A stretch of DNA of 64,000 nt from Micromonospora sp. KC606 (GCF_004348675.1 NZ_SMKN01000015.1:1-64000); one strand, 5' to 3'. Counted from the stretch's first letter, positions 34,558-43,595 are shown. The notes: generated by a model from the sequence alone, not told the origin. Numbers and translations are program-made.

Positions 34558-35043
34558 GTGCTGATCAGGGAATTCGACGAGGTTGACTGGCCGGCGGTGC
34601 GGACGATCGTCGAGGAGGTCGTCAGGGCCGGTGGCACCTTCCCGTACGACCCGGCATGGCCCGCCGAGGTGCTGCGGGAGGTGTGGGTGGAGGCCGCGCC
34701 GGGCCGTACCGTCGTCGCGGTCGACGGCGACCGTGTTCTCGGCACGGCGAAGATGGGCCGTAACCGTCCTGGCCCCGGCGGGCACGTCGCCACCGCCAGC
34801 TTCATGGTCGCGGCGCACGCGCGGGGTCGGGGCGTGGGCCACGCGTTGGCCGCGCACGCGCTGGCCTGGGCCCGCGAGCAGGGGTATGCGGCGATGCAGT
34901 TCAACGCGGTGGTCGAGGGCAACGAGGCCGCGGTGGGGCTGTACCGGCGGCTCGGGTTCGCCGTGATCGGCACGGTGCCGGAAGCCTTCGCCCACCCGAC
35001 CCGAGGGCGGGTGGGCCTGCACGTCATGCACCGCTTCCTGTGA
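34558..35043 (+). CDS. GNAT family N-acetyltransferase
   Basis: A 161-residue acetyltransferase: LIREFDEVDWPAVRTIVEEV opens the fold, the acetyl-CoA motif is VAAHARGRGVGHALAAHALA, and the final strand NEAAVGLYRRLGFAVIGTVP is typical of L-amino-acid or phosphinothricin-type acetyltransferases (YncA-like). GTG 34558 directly precedes the domain. Substrate unknown; a detoxification role would fit the neighbouring efflux and esterase genes. Confidence 0.87.
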   Translation: MLIREFDEVDWPAVRTIVEEVVRAGGTFPYDPAWPAEVLREVWVEAAPGRTVVAVDGDRVLGTAKMGRNRPGPGGHVATASFMVAAHARGRGVGHALAAHALAWAREQGYAAMQFNAVVEGNEAAVGLYRRLGFAVIGTVPEAFAHPTRGRVGLHVMHRFL

Positions 35044-35126
35044 CTTGAGCTGGCAGGATGGGCCGGTGGGCACGTGTGGCACGCCCACCGTCACACCGAC
35101 GGTTCTTCCTGGTCCTTCTCTGAGCG

Positions 35127-36359
35127 TCACCGGGCCCCCGCCGTCAGGTCGGCGTCGGCGGGGGAGCCGGCCCGCCAGGTGAGCCGGCGGACACTGGGCA
35201 CGGCTGCGGTGCCGGCGCAGGCGACCCCGACGAGTACCGCTGCCCCGATCAGCGGCGCGGGGGTGCCCCAGGCCCGCGCGGCGAGCGGGGCGACGGCGTA
35301 ACCGAGCGGCATCGCGCCCAGCGACACCAACCAGTCGTACGAGGTGACCCGGGCCAACACGTGCGGCGGGAACTGTTCCTGCACCACGGTTTCCCAGATC
35401 GGGTTGAGGAAGCCCAGGGCCGCCAGCGCCAGGCCGTACGCGCCGATCACCACCGGTGCGGGGGCGGCCAGGGCGAGTAGCAGCAGCGGCGCCGCGTACG
35501 TGGCCAGGGCGAGGTTGCCGACGAGGACGGGCCTGCGGGGGCGTACCCGCGCGGCGAGCAGTGAGCCGGCCAGCAGCCCGACCGCGCCGGCCTGGAGCAG
35601 CAGGACCCAGACGCCTTCGCCACCGAGGTGGCCGACGGCGACGGCGGGGCCGAGGGTGGTCAGCACGGCGGCGGCGCCGTTCCACACGCCGTGTCCGACG
35701 AGGCTGGTCCAGTACCAGTTTCGGTCGCGCACCTCCCGCCAGCCGCGCGCCAGGTCGTCGCGGATCGACCGGCGTGGCACGGGCACGTGCCGTACCCGGA
35801 CGAGCGCCAGCAGCATGGCACTGGTCGCGAAGGTGAGCGCGTCGAGGACGAACGCCCAGCCGGGGCCGGCGCCCCAGATGAGCAGGCCGGCCAGGGCGGG
35901 TCCGGCGAGTCGACTGATGTTGGCGGTGACGCCCATCAGGGCGTTGGCGCGTTGCCGGGCGTCGGCGTGAACGGTGCCGGCGACCAGCGGGGAGGCGGTG
36001 GGGATGGCGAACGCCGAGGCGGCTCCGCCGACTGCGGAGGCCACCGCGATGTGGGTGAGGGACGGGCCGGCGTGGAGTAGTTCGACGCCGATGGCCAGGT
36101 GGGCGGCGCACCGTACCAGGTCGGTGGTGAGGGCGACCCGGCGTGCGTCGAAGCGGTCGGCCGCCACGCCGCCGAGTGGTAGCAGCAGCAGCCGGGGCAC
36201 CATCGCGCAGGCCAGCACCACGGCCAGTGCGCCGGTGGAACCGGTGGCCCGCAGGATCGCCAGGGTCAGGGCGGCGGGCACGACGGCGTCGCCGAGAGCG
36301 GAGATGGTGCGGCCCAGGAAGAGCAGCCGGAAGGCGGGGAGCCGCAGGGGTGAGGTCAC
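35127..36359 (-). CDS. MFS transporter (enterobactin/macrolide exporter-like)
   Basis: A 410-residue transporter with twelve hydrophobic segments of the DHA3 (MefA/EntS-like) type: SPLRLPAFRLLFLGRTISAL, then GALAVVLACAMVPRLLLLPL, GGVAADRFDARRVALTTDLV, and the mid-loop RRSIRDDLARGWREVRDR. Such proteins export macrolides, siderophores or other drugs. GTG 36359 is chosen because upstream codons are unrelated. Divergent from a MarR repressor with a palindrome between them. Confidence 0.88.
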   Translation of the reverse strand: MTSPLRLPAFRLLFLGRTISALGDAVVPAALTLAILRATGSTGALAVVLACAMVPRLLLLPLGGVAADRFDARRVALTTDLVRCAAHLAIGVELLHAGPSLTHIAVASAVGGAASAFAIPTASPLVAGTVHADARQRANALMGVTANISRLAGPALAGLLIWGAGPGWAFVLDALTFATSAMLLALVRVRHVPVPRRSIRDDLARGWREVRDRNWYWTSLVGHGVWNGAAAVLTTLGPAVAVGHLGGEGVWVLLLQAGAVGLLAGSLLAARVRPRRPVLVGNLALATYAAPLLLLALAAPAPVVIGAYGLALAALGFLNPIWETVVQEQFPPHVLARVTSYDWLVSLGAMPLGYAVAPLAARAWGTPAPLIGAAVLVGVACAGTAAVPSVRRLTWRAGSPADADLTAGAR

Positions 36360-36395
36360 GGCCCGAAAATTTACTTCGACACCGAACCTTTCGCT

Positions 36396-36410
36396 ACCGA
36401 TTAATTCGGT
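36396..36410 (+). promoter_or_regulatory. MarR operator
   Basis: ACCGA-TTAAT-TCGGT, a perfect dyad in an AT-rich gap between the divergent MFS and marR genes; a related half-site with ACCGAA lies at 36381-36386. Confidence 0.6.
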
Positions 36411-36429
36411 GCCGGCGTACAGTCTGCGC

Positions 36430-36921
36430 ATGTCCGAGCACGACCGCACCGACCAGCACGTCGCGCGTTGGCTGCCCGTGCTGCCCGATCTGGATCCGGA
36501 CGTCGAGGGTGCGGTCGTGCGTATGTCGGTTCTCACGAAGCACCTGCGGGCGGTCAAGGATCGATCGCTGGCCGACCGGAACCTTCCCGCCCACGAGTAC
36601 GACACCCTGCACGCGCTGGCCGGTCGGCGCGGTCGGGCCGCGCCCACCGAACTCGCCGACGACCTGCGGATGGCCCCTGCCTCCGTCACCGCCCGGGTCG
36701 ACGCACTGCTCCGTCGCGGGTTCGTCCGCCGGGTCCCGTCGGCGGTGGACCGTCGGCGGGTCGACGTCGAGCTGACCGAGGCGGGCCGCGCCGCCTGGCA
36801 GGCGGCCATCGCGGTGGTCGCGGGGGAGGAGCACCGGCTGCTCGGCGTGCTGACCGCCGATGAGCGGCGGCTGTTGGCCGACCTGCTGCGCCGGGTGGCG
36901 CGGGGCGCCGAGCGTAGGTAA
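36430..36921 (+). CDS. MarR family transcriptional regulator
   Basis: A 163-residue MarR repressor: helices at LPAHEYDTLHALAGRRGRAA, recognition helix DDLRMAPASVTARVDALLRR, and wing VRRVPSAVDRRRVDVELTEA. The conserved DRR of the wing is present. ATG 36430 lies 20 bases after the dyad. Divergence from the MFS exporter suggests repression of that pump, relieved by a ligand. Confidence 0.9.
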   Translation: MSEHDRTDQHVARWLPVLPDLDPDVEGAVVRMSVLTKHLRAVKDRSLADRNLPAHEYDTLHALAGRRGRAAPTELADDLRMAPASVTARVDALLRRGFVRRVPSAVDRRRVDVELTEAGRAAWQAAIAVVAGEEHRLLGVLTADERRLLADLLRRVARGAERR

Positions 36922-37085
36922 CCCTCGGTGGCTCCCGCGGCGCTGCGTGACGGCGTCACGGCTCGGACCACGTGGCGGTGCGCCGACGAGGGCCGCCCGC
37001 GACCACGGCCTCTGCCGGCGGGTCGGCCTCCTGTCGGCCAGCCGTCGAACGATCCGGTCCGAGACGATCTTGTTAGCCTTCGAGC

Positions 37086-37556
37086 ATGACCTCGTGCGCT
37101 CCGGGCGGCGGCCCCGACCTGATGTTCCTGCTCGCATGGGCCAGCAACGCGCTCATGGCCGAGCACGCCGCCGGCGTGGCGCGGATGGGCATCTCCCCAC
37201 GGGCGCACTGTGTGCTGCTCAAGGCGCGCCCGGGCGGGCTGACCCAGCGCCAGATCGGTGACCTGTGCGGCATCGACAAGACCACCATGGTCGTCACGCT
37301 CGACCAGTTGGAGGCTGCCGGTCTGGTGCGTCGCCGCCCGTCACCGACCGACCGCCGTGCCCGGCTGATCGAGGTCACCACCGAGGGAGAGCGGGTGCTC
37401 GGCCAGGCGCAGGAGATCGCCGCCAGGATCCAGCAGGATGTGCTGTCGGCGCTGCCGGAGGCTGACCGCGAGGTGTTCCTGCGGTCGATCAACAGCCTGG
37501 TCGCCGGCCGGCTCGCCGGTGGCGGGTGCGGCCCGGGGAGCCGGCCCGCCTGTTAG
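37086..37556 (+). CDS. MarR family transcriptional regulator
   Basis: A 156-residue MarR protein: ALMAEHAAGVARMGISPRAH, then LTQRQIGDLCGIDKTTMVVT as recognition region and RRRPSPTDRRARLIEVTTEG as wing. Cys residues near the HTH (LCGI) might allow redox sensing. It lies 73 bases upstream of the DUF6069 membrane gene, on the same strand, with an inverted repeat between them. Confidence 0.88.
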   Translation: MTSCAPGGGPDLMFLLAWASNALMAEHAAGVARMGISPRAHCVLLKARPGGLTQRQIGDLCGIDKTTMVVTLDQLEAAGLVRRRPSPTDRRARLIEVTTEGERVLGQAQEIAARIQQDVLSALPEADREVFLRSINSLVAGRLAGGGCGPGSRPAC

Positions 37557-37565
37557 TTGGGAGGA

Positions 37566-37589
37566 AGATAGTACTGAACAAGACTATCT
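37566..37589 (+). promoter_or_regulatory. Inverted repeat upstream of the DUF6069 gene
   Basis: AGATAGT (37566-37572) and ACTATCT (37583-37589) form a perfect 7-base inverted repeat with a 10-base spacer, an expected MarR operator geometry, in an AT-rich patch followed by GAGGAG before the ATG. Confidence 0.65.
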
Positions 37590-37629
37590 GATACGGTCGT
37601 ATGCGTCTTCCCCCGACCGAGGAGCACGC

Positions 37630-38043
37630 ATGACCGTGATCGCCCACCCCTCCACCGCGACCCCGTCACTGCGCCGCCGCGCGCTCGGCGTGGCCGCCGC
37701 CGTCCTGGCCCCCGCGCTCGTCTGGGTGATCGGCGCGATCGCCGGGGTCGACTACACCGTCGAGAACCCGGGGCAGCCGGCCTTCGTGGTCGGCCTCGCG
37801 CCCGTGGCGATCTTCTCTCTCGGCTCGGCGCTGGTCGGCTGGCTCGGGCTGGTCGCCCTGGAACGCCTGGCCCGTCGCCACGCCGCCACGACCTGGATCG
37901 TCCTCGCCGTGGCGCTGACCCTGCTCTCCCTCCTGCCCGTTGTCGCCGCCGAGGCCAGCATCGGCGCCAAGGTCGCGCTGGGTGTCGCGCACCTGGCCGT
38001 GGCCGCGCCACTGATCACGTTGCTGCCCACCCGCTCCCGCTGA
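37630..38043 (+). CDS. DUF6069 family four-TM membrane protein
   Basis: A 137-residue membrane protein with four helices: RRALGVAAAVLAPALVWVIG, then FVVGLAPVAIFSLGSALVGW, TWIVLAVALTLLSLLPVVAA and VAHLAVAAPLITLLPT. DUF6069 proteins are frequent beside MarR and TetR regulators in actinobacteria; function unknown. ATG 37630 has a GAGGAG-type ribosome binding site. Followed by a hairpin. Confidence 0.8.
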   Translation: MTVIAHPSTATPSLRRRALGVAAAVLAPALVWVIGAIAGVDYTVENPGQPAFVVGLAPVAIFSLGSALVGWLGLVALERLARRHAATTWIVLAVALTLLSLLPVVAAEASIGAKVALGVAHLAVAAPLITLLPTRSR

Positions 38044-38079
38044 ACACGGCACGGTGCGCCCCTGTCCCCGCGGGGACGC

Positions 38080-38114
38080 CTGGCGCCGGTGGTCACGACG
38101 GTCGCCGGCGCCAG
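38080..38114 (+). terminator. Hairpin after the DUF6069 gene
   Basis: CTGGCGCCGG (38080-38089) pairs perfectly with CCGGCGCCAG (38105-38114), 37 bases after the stop and 36 bases before the transposon end. Confidence 0.6.
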
Positions 38115-38145
38115 AACGTGCGGGACCAGGCTCGCGCACGTGGAC

Positions 38146-38150
38146 AGAAG
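38146..38150. repeat. Target site duplication, left copy (AGAAG)
   Basis: AGAAG precedes the left 38-bp end; the identical AGAAG follows the right end at 44683-44687. Five bases is the Tn3-family duplication length. Confidence 0.9.
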
Positions 38151-38188
38151 GGCCCGCCCGTAGTTTCCAGACCAAAAACAACGGTAAG
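38151..38188 (+). repeat. 38-bp terminal inverted repeat, left end of complete Tn3-family transposon (copy D)
   Basis: Begins GGCCCGCCCGTAG and ends AACGGTAAG. It is identical to the reverse complement of 44645-44682 except at one position near the inner end (GGTAAG versus GCTAAG). Confidence 0.92.
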
Positions 38189-38268
38189 AACTGAGGGTTG
38201 ATCAAGCTCTGTCCTGAGCCCTAGCGTGCCGTCCGTTTGGTGACGGTCGATGCTCAGGCGGTGGGTTC

Positions 38269-41200
38269 GTGGCGACTCAGGATGTGTTCTCGGCGGAGGA
38301 ACTGGCGCGGCTTCGGGGCTTCCCGGAGATCAACCGGGCTGAGCTGATCCGGTACTTCACGTTGACCGGTGCGGACGAGGCGTTCGTGCGCCAGTTCCGC
38401 ACTGGCCGCAACGTGCTGGGTGTGGCGGTCCAGCTGTGCTCGCTGCCGTGGCTGGGGTTCGTGCCCGATGAGGTGGCGTTGGCGCCGGATGCCGTGGTGG
38501 GCCGGTTGTCGCAGCGGCTCGGGATCGCGATGGGTGAGTTGCGCGGGTACGGCGAGCGGGAGCAGACCCGTACGGATCATCTGCGTGAGGTGGCCGGTTA
38601 CGCCGGCTGGCGGTCGATGAACACCGCCGAGTGGAAGGACCTCGACGAGTTCCTGTTCGCCAGGGCGATGGAGCATGACTCGCCGAAGCTGCTGTTCCGG
38701 TTGGCCTGCGAGTACCTGCTGTCGTCGCGGGTGCTCCGGCCCGGGGTGATCCTGTTGCTGCGGCGGGTGGCCGCGGCTCGGGCTCACGCGAGGACGGAGA
38801 CCTGGTCGCGGGTGCGGCATCTGCTCTCTGACCGGCGGTGCGCTGAGCTGGATCTGTTGCTGGTCCCGGATGCCTATCTCGGCCGGACGCCGCTGGCGTG
38901 GCTGGGTGTGGGGCCGACGTCGTCGAGTCCGGCGGCGGTGAAGGCGGAGTTGGAGAAGCTGGCCTATCTGCGGCGCCTGGACGCGCACACCGTGGACCTG
39001 TCGATGCTGCCGGTGGAGCGGCGCCGGTTCCTGGCCGGGGTCGGCCGGCGGTTGACGGGGCAGGCGTTGCAGCGGCGGGAGCCGGAGCGCCGGTATCCGA
39101 TCCTGCTCACGCTGCTGTCGCAGTCGGCCGTCGATGTGCTCGACGAGACGCTGCTGCTGTTCGACCAGGCGATCAGCGGCCGGGAGGCGGCGGCGAAGCA
39201 GAAGGTCGCCGAGGCCTTGGCCGAGCGGGCCAAGGGCGGCGAGAACCGGCAGGCGCTGCTGGACGAGATCCTGACCATCGTGCTCGATACCGGGATCGGT
39301 GACGAGCAGATCGGCGGCATGTTGCGCATGAGCATCGGCCTGGACCGGATGCGCGCCGCGTGGGCTGAGCGCCGCGAGCGGCTGCGCCGCGATCACGGTC
39401 AGCTGAGCATGCTGGATGCGTCGATGTCGTACCTGCGCCAATTTGCCCCGGCCGTGCTGGCCGCGGTCGGGTTCGACGGTGGGCCCGGCACCGAGCAGCT
39501 GATGCAGGCCGTGGGGATCCTGACGGGTCTGTACGCGGCCGGTGCCCGCAAGGTGCCGGCCGACGCGCCGGTCGGGTTCGTGCCGGTGAAGTGGGCCGGC
39601 TACCTGGTCGCCGCGGAGCAGGCCGGCGACGTTACTGCGTATCGCCGGTACTGGGAGCTGGCCGTGCTGGTGGGCCTGCGTGACGGGCTGCGTTCCGGTG
39701 ATGTGTTTGTGCCCGGGTCGCGCCGGTACGCCGATCCGGCGTCGTTCCTGCTCACCCCGCAGGCGTGGGCGCCGCAGAAGGTGGAGTTCTGCCACCTGGT
39801 CGGCAAACCGGTCGAGGCCGCCGACGCGCTCGCGGCGGCCCACGACGAGCTGCACACCGCCCTGGCCGATCTGGAGACCCAGCTGGCGAAGGGCAACCCG
39901 GGCGAGGTACGACTCACCGACGACGGCGAGCTGATCATCCCGCCGCTGACCGCGGAGGACGTACCCGCCGAGGCCGATGCGCTGCGCGCCGAGCTGGCCG
40001 CGATGCTGCCGCGGGTGCCCATCGCGTCGGTGCTGGTGGAGGTCGACGCGCGGACCGGTTTCACCGATCACCTGGTGCATGCCGGCGGGAAGGTCGCCCG
40101 GCCGGCCGAGCTCAAGCGCAACTTGATGTATGTGATCATCGCGGAGGCCACGAACATGGGCCTGTCCGCGATGGCCGAGTCCTGCGGCGTGCCGTACGAC
40201 GTGCTCGCCTGGACCGCCGAGTGGTACTTCCGGCCCGAAACCCTGGAGGCGGCCAACGCCGCGGTGGTCAACTACCACCATCTGCTGCCGCTGACCCGGG
40301 CGTTCGGCTCGGGCACCCTGTCCTCCTCGGACGGGCAGCGGTTCCCGGTCAAGGGCAAATCCATCACCGCCCGGCACCTGTCGCGGTACTTCGCCCGCGG
40401 CCAGGGCGTCTCCACGTACACCCACGTCTCGGACCAGCACTCGACCTTCGACACGAAGGTCATCGTCGCGACCGCGCCGGAGTCGCACTACGTGCTCGAC
40501 GGACTGCTCGGCAATGAGACCGACCTGCCCGTGTTCGAGCACGCCACCGACACCCACGGCGCAACCCTGGCGAACTTCGCCCTGTTCGACCTGGTCGGCA
40601 AACAGCTCTCGCCGCGCATCCGCGACCTCGGGAAGATCACCCTGTACCGGACCGGGCCCCGCGCTGACTTTATGGACCGCTACCCGCGCGCCGGGGCGCT
40701 GCTGACCCGGCGGCTGAACCTGGACCTGATCACGGACATGTGGGACGACCTGCTGCGGGTCGCCGCGTCGGTGCAGGGCGGGCACGCCACGGCGGCGCTG
40801 GTGGTCGGGAAGTTGTGCTCCTCGAAGCGGCAGCAGAACGCGCTGACCAGCGCGATCAAGGAGTACGGGGCGCTGCGCCGCACGGTCTACGCCACCCGAT
40901 ACGTGGCCGACGAGACCTACCGGCGGCGCATCGCCCGGCAGCTGAACAAGGGCGAGAACCTGCACGCCCTGCGCCGCTGCCTCGCGTACGCCGGCGAGGG
41001 CGCGTTGCGACGGCGGCACCACGAGCAGCAGAGCGAGCAGATGTGGTGCCTGACCGTGGCCACCAATGCGATCGTCTGCTGGTCCACGGAGTACCACGGT
41101 CTCGGCGTGGCCGCCCTGCGCAGAGGCGGCCGCGACGTCGACGACGAGGTCCTGGCACACATCTGGCCGACCCACCATGAGAACGTGCACTTCTACGGCA

Positions 41201-41295
41201 CCCACTCGGTCGACATCGACGGCGAGCTCGCTCAGCTCGACACCGACGGCTACCGGCCGCTACGGCTGATCGAGGCCACCTCGGCACGACGCTAA
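38269..41295 (+). CDS. tnpA: Tn3 family transposase TnpA
   Basis: A full-length 1008-residue Tn3 transposase that catalyses replicative transposition. The N-terminal DNA-binding region has FSAEELARLRGFPEINRAEL and RYFTLTGADEAFVRQFRTG. The DDE triad is Asp593 (LVEVDARTGF), Asp722 (THVSDQHSTF) and Glu896 (NKGENLHALRR). No stop or frameshift. GTG 38269 lies 80 bases inside the left end, a normal distance. A truncated relative (18893-19351) is nearly identical over 153 residues. The antisense strand is open by codon bias only. Confidence 0.95.
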   Translation: MATQDVFSAEELARLRGFPEINRAELIRYFTLTGADEAFVRQFRTGRNVLGVAVQLCSLPWLGFVPDEVALAPDAVVGRLSQRLGIAMGELRGYGEREQTRTDHLREVAGYAGWRSMNTAEWKDLDEFLFARAMEHDSPKLLFRLACEYLLSSRVLRPGVILLLRRVAAARAHARTETWSRVRHLLSDRRCAELDLLLVPDAYLGRTPLAWLGVGPTSSSPAAVKAELEKLAYLRRLDAHTVDLSMLPVERRRFLAGVGRRLTGQALQRREPERRYPILLTLLSQSAVDVLDETLLLFDQAISGREAAAKQKVAEALAERAKGGENRQALLDEILTIVLDTGIGDEQIGGMLRMSIGLDRMRAAWAERRERLRRDHGQLSMLDASMSYLRQFAPAVLAAVGFDGGPGTEQLMQAVGILTGLYAAGARKVPADAPVGFVPVKWAGYLVAAEQAGDVTAYRRYWELAVLVGLRDGLRSGDVFVPGSRRYADPASFLLTPQAWAPQKVEFCHLVGKPVEAADALAAAHDELHTALADLETQLAKGNPGEVRLTDDGELIIPPLTAEDVPAEADALRAELAAMLPRVPIASVLVEVDARTGFTDHLVHAGGKVARPAELKRNLMYVIIAEATNMGLSAMAESCGVPYDVLAWTAEWYFRPETLEAANAAVVNYHHLLPLTRAFGSGTLSSSDGQRFPVKGKSITARHLSRYFARGQGVSTYTHVSDQHSTFDTKVIVATAPESHYVLDGLLGNETDLPVFEHATDTHGATLANFALFDLVGKQLSPRIRDLGKITLYRTGPRADFMDRYPRAGALLTRRLNLDLITDMWDDLLRVAASVQGGHATAALVVGKLCSSKRQQNALTSAIKEYGALRRTVYATRYVADETYRRRIARQLNKGENLHALRRCLAYAGEGALRRRHHEQQSEQMWCLTVATNAIVCWSTEYHGLGVAALRRGGRDVDDEVLAHIWPTHHENVHFYGTHSVDIDGELAQLDTDGYRPLRLIEATSARR

Positions 41296-41344
41296 CCACG
41301 GGCTGGTGAGGTGACGACGACGTCGTCGGTGACGGTGGTGGGGG

Positions 41345-41416
41345 AAGTACGTGTTCCGCGACGGTGATGGCAACGAGATCGGCATCGGCGGCGACGTCTC
41401 CGCTGCCGGACGGTGA
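41345..41416 (+). pseudogene. Possible VOC/glyoxalase C-terminal remnant
   Basis: The frame KYVFRDGDGNEIGIGG resembles the closing strand of glyoxalase/bleomycin-resistance proteins (FRDPDGNxI) and ends at TGA 41414-41416. Only about 23 codons; no start. It may be the leftover of an earlier passenger next to tnpA. Confidence 0.3.
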
Positions 41417-41541
41417 CTGGTCGCTCGCCGCAGTGCCTACTGCCCGGTAAGTGCCTGTCTCGCTACTCCCAGAGCGGGTTAGGGGCCGGTTCTACGCTCG
41501 CGGGATGAGTGGGATCGAGGACTGACTCTTAAAGTGACGCC

Positions 41542-42147
41542 GTGAGAAACCAACCAATCCGTGACGCCTACTCGTACATGTCGGAGCAGTACATCGCCTT
41601 GTTCGATGGTGACTGGCAGGCCCACGCGGACGACGCGGCCCTCGTCCGAGGTCACCTCGTCGGTCTGGACGGCACGGTGCTCGATCTCGGTTGCGGCCCC
41701 GGCCATTGGAGCGCCTACCTGCATTCGCTCGGCGCCGACGTGACCGGCGTCGACTTGGTCCCCGAGTTCATCGACTACGCCCAGACCAACTTTCCCGGGC
41801 CAGAGTTCCAGCTCGGAGAGATGACCGACCTGGACCTTCCCGCCCATTCGGTGGCCGGCATCCTCTCCTGGTATTCAACCATTCACATACCGCCACCGGA
41901 GCTGGACGGTGTGCTAGCCCGGTTCCGCCGGATGCTGACCCCTTCCGGGAGGCTAGTAATCGGCTTCTTCGACAGCGACGACGGGGTGGCCGCGTTCGAT
42001 CACAAGGTCCACACCGCATACCGCTGGCCTGTGGACGAGTTCTCCGCCCGCCTGAGAGAAGCCGGTTTCACCGAACTTCAGCGTCTTAGGCAGCAGTTTC
42101 CGGGCCGCAAGTGTGCGGCCATCGCCGCAGCAGCCGCTGCGTCATAG
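41542..42147 (+). CDS. Class I SAM-dependent methyltransferase (transposon passenger)
   Basis: A 201-residue methyltransferase. Motif I is VLDLGCGPGHWSAYLHSLGA, motif II GVDLVPEFIDYA, and the later LPAHSVAGILSWYSTIHIPP and LTPSGRLVIGFFD complete the Rossmann pattern. Substrate unknown; it could methylate a small toxic compound. GTG 41542. It lies inside the transposon between tnpA and the ArsR/SRPBCC pair. Confidence 0.87.
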   Translation: MRNQPIRDAYSYMSEQYIALFDGDWQAHADDAALVRGHLVGLDGTVLDLGCGPGHWSAYLHSLGADVTGVDLVPEFIDYAQTNFPGPEFQLGEMTDLDLPAHSVAGILSWYSTIHIPPPELDGVLARFRRMLTPSGRLVIGFFDSDDGVAAFDHKVHTAYRWPVDEFSARLREAGFTELQRLRQQFPGRKCAAIAAAAAAS

Positions 42148-42240
42148 TGGCCGACTGACCAGCCCTGCGGCCGACGCGCATGCTCGGCGGCGACTGCTGC
42201 GCGCCGACGGTGCGGTCACCTCCGCGGTGGCGTTACTTCA

Positions 42241-42894
42241 TCACGCGTCCCCGGCGGGCTGGTAGAACGCGGTGGTGGCCTCGACCGCGGCCGCGACTTG
42301 GCTCGGTTCGCCGCCGCCGGCCAGGTGGGCCTCGCCCCAGGCGGCGGCGCTACGCCGGCTGAACTCGCGGCCGGCGGGCGATGCCCTGAACTCCTCGTGG
42401 TCAAGGACCTCGCCGTCGCCCAGGAAGCCGGCGAGGGTTAGCAGATGCAGGTCCCAGCCGACACCGCCGGCACCGGGACCGTAGGTGGGGAACATAGGTT
42501 CTCCGATGGCGGCAGCGTGGACCAGTTCGAACTCGGTGTCTCCGGCTGATCCGGGAGACAGTCGCACCTCGACCTCGCTTGTGCCGGGCCACTCGTCCGC
42601 GCCGGGCCCGAACATCCAGGACACCCGCAGCAAGCGCGGCGGCTCGCACCGGAGGATCTCGCCATGCTCGCCGCCGTCTAGCTCGAATGTCCCGCCGAGG
42701 CGAAGGTCGCCGGTGACCGGCTTCATCCAGCGACTCAGTCGCTCGGGGTTGGTGATGGCGTCCCACACGTCATCGAGGTGCGCGTTGTAGCGACGCCTCA
42801 GCTCCATCGTGTATGCCTCACCGGCGGGCAAAGTCGCCGTGCCCATCTTCCGGCGGGCCGCGGACAGCTCGTCGAGAACATCCTTCATCGTCAT
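42241..42894 (-). CDS. SRPBCC (AHSA1-like) domain protein, transposon passenger
   Basis: A 217-residue protein with the AHSA1/START-like fold: MELRRRYNAHLDDVWDAITN, then RLSRWMKPVTGDLRLGGTFE and LLRVSWMFGPGADEWPGTSE. These bind hydrophobic ligands; in ArsR-linked cases the ligand is usually unknown. The ArsR gene starts upstream with 28 bases between; the two form a common actinobacterial regulator-effector pair. Confidence 0.87.
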   Translation of the reverse strand: MTMKDVLDELSAARRKMGTATLPAGEAYTMELRRRYNAHLDDVWDAITNPERLSRWMKPVTGDLRLGGTFELDGGEHGEILRCEPPRLLRVSWMFGPGADEWPGTSEVEVRLSPGSAGDTEFELVHAAAIGEPMFPTYGPGAGGVGWDLHLLTLAGFLGDGEVLDHEEFRASPAGREFSRRSAAAWGEAHLAGGGEPSQVAAAVEATTAFYQPAGDA

Positions 42895-42922
42895 GCTCCG
42901 TTCGGTAGGGAACCCCTCGTGC

Positions 42923-43297
42923 CTACGCTTCTTCGTTGGGCCCGCCAGGCTCGTCGTTGGCGGGTTTCCGGGTCATACGCCTGCCGCGGGCGAGCTCGGT
43001 CTCCAGTGCGTCTAGTCGCTGGTCCCAGAGCCTGCGGAACCGGTCCAGCCACGAGTCAACCTCGCTCAACGGCCCGGCCTCCACGGCGTAGAACCGACGA
43101 GCCCCCTCAGCCCGGACCGACGCGAACCCGTGCTCACGGAGAACCCGCAGATGCTGGGAGACAGCCTGCTGCGACAGTGCGAACTCGACCCGGATCACAT
43201 CTGTGATTGCGCCAGCGGTCTGCTCACCGTCGGCGAGCAGCTCCAAGATCCGCCGACGCACCGGGTCGCCGAGGACGTCGAACGCGTTCACGACCAC
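42923..43297 (-). CDS. ArsR family repressor, transposon passenger
   Basis: A 124-residue ArsR/SmtB HTH protein: FDVLGDPVRRRILELLADGE and FALSQQAVSQHLRVLREHGF, RRFYAVEAGPLSEVDSWLDR. It lacks the Cys metal-site motif and belongs to the group that pairs with SRPBCC proteins rather than to metal sensors. A short palindrome CTTGTACAAG (43314-43323) lies just upstream and may be the operator. Confidence 0.88.
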   Translation of the reverse strand: MVVNAFDVLGDPVRRRILELLADGEQTAGAITDVIRVEFALSQQAVSQHLRVLREHGFASVRAEGARRFYAVEAGPLSEVDSWLDRFRRLWDQRLDALETELARGRRMTRKPANDEPGGPNEEA

Positions 43298-43467
43298 ATC
43301 TTACCATGGTTCACTTGTACAAGCCGACAGTGGTATTCCCCCGAGAGGCTTTCGCGGTATCGGCATCGAAATCCTCCTCGACGAATTCCGGGCACAACCG
43401 CCTCTTCCTGGGCGCGACAGCGCTACCGGACGCACTAGGCAAGTCGCCTGCTCCTGCAGGCCGTCTG

Positions 43468-43572
43468 TGACACAGAATCCCGTATTCTCTGTCATAGGGT
43501 CGACGATCCACCCGCCGCCACCTGCCGGACACCGTCATGGCGCAAAGGGTGACTCGGCCACATTCTGTGTCA
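43468..43572 (+). other. Predicted TnpI core recombination site with accessory half-site
   Basis: TGACACAGAAT (43468-43478) and ATTCTCTGTCA (43484-43494) are inverted 11-base arms around the 5-base centre CCCGT; a third copy, ATTCTGTGTCA, lies at 43562-43572, 24 bases before the recombinase start. This is the architecture of a tyrosine-recombinase core plus accessory site, as in the resolution site of Tn4430-type elements. Confidence 0.7.
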
Positions 43573-43595
43573 CATCGCCGCAAGGGGCCGCCGAG

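Noticed and set aside
38254-41205. 983-residue reading frame antisense to tnpA
   Set aside because: High GC makes the antisense frame open; the composition (Gln/His/Arg/Pro-rich, no domain) is that of a shadow, and the sense strand is a full TnpA.
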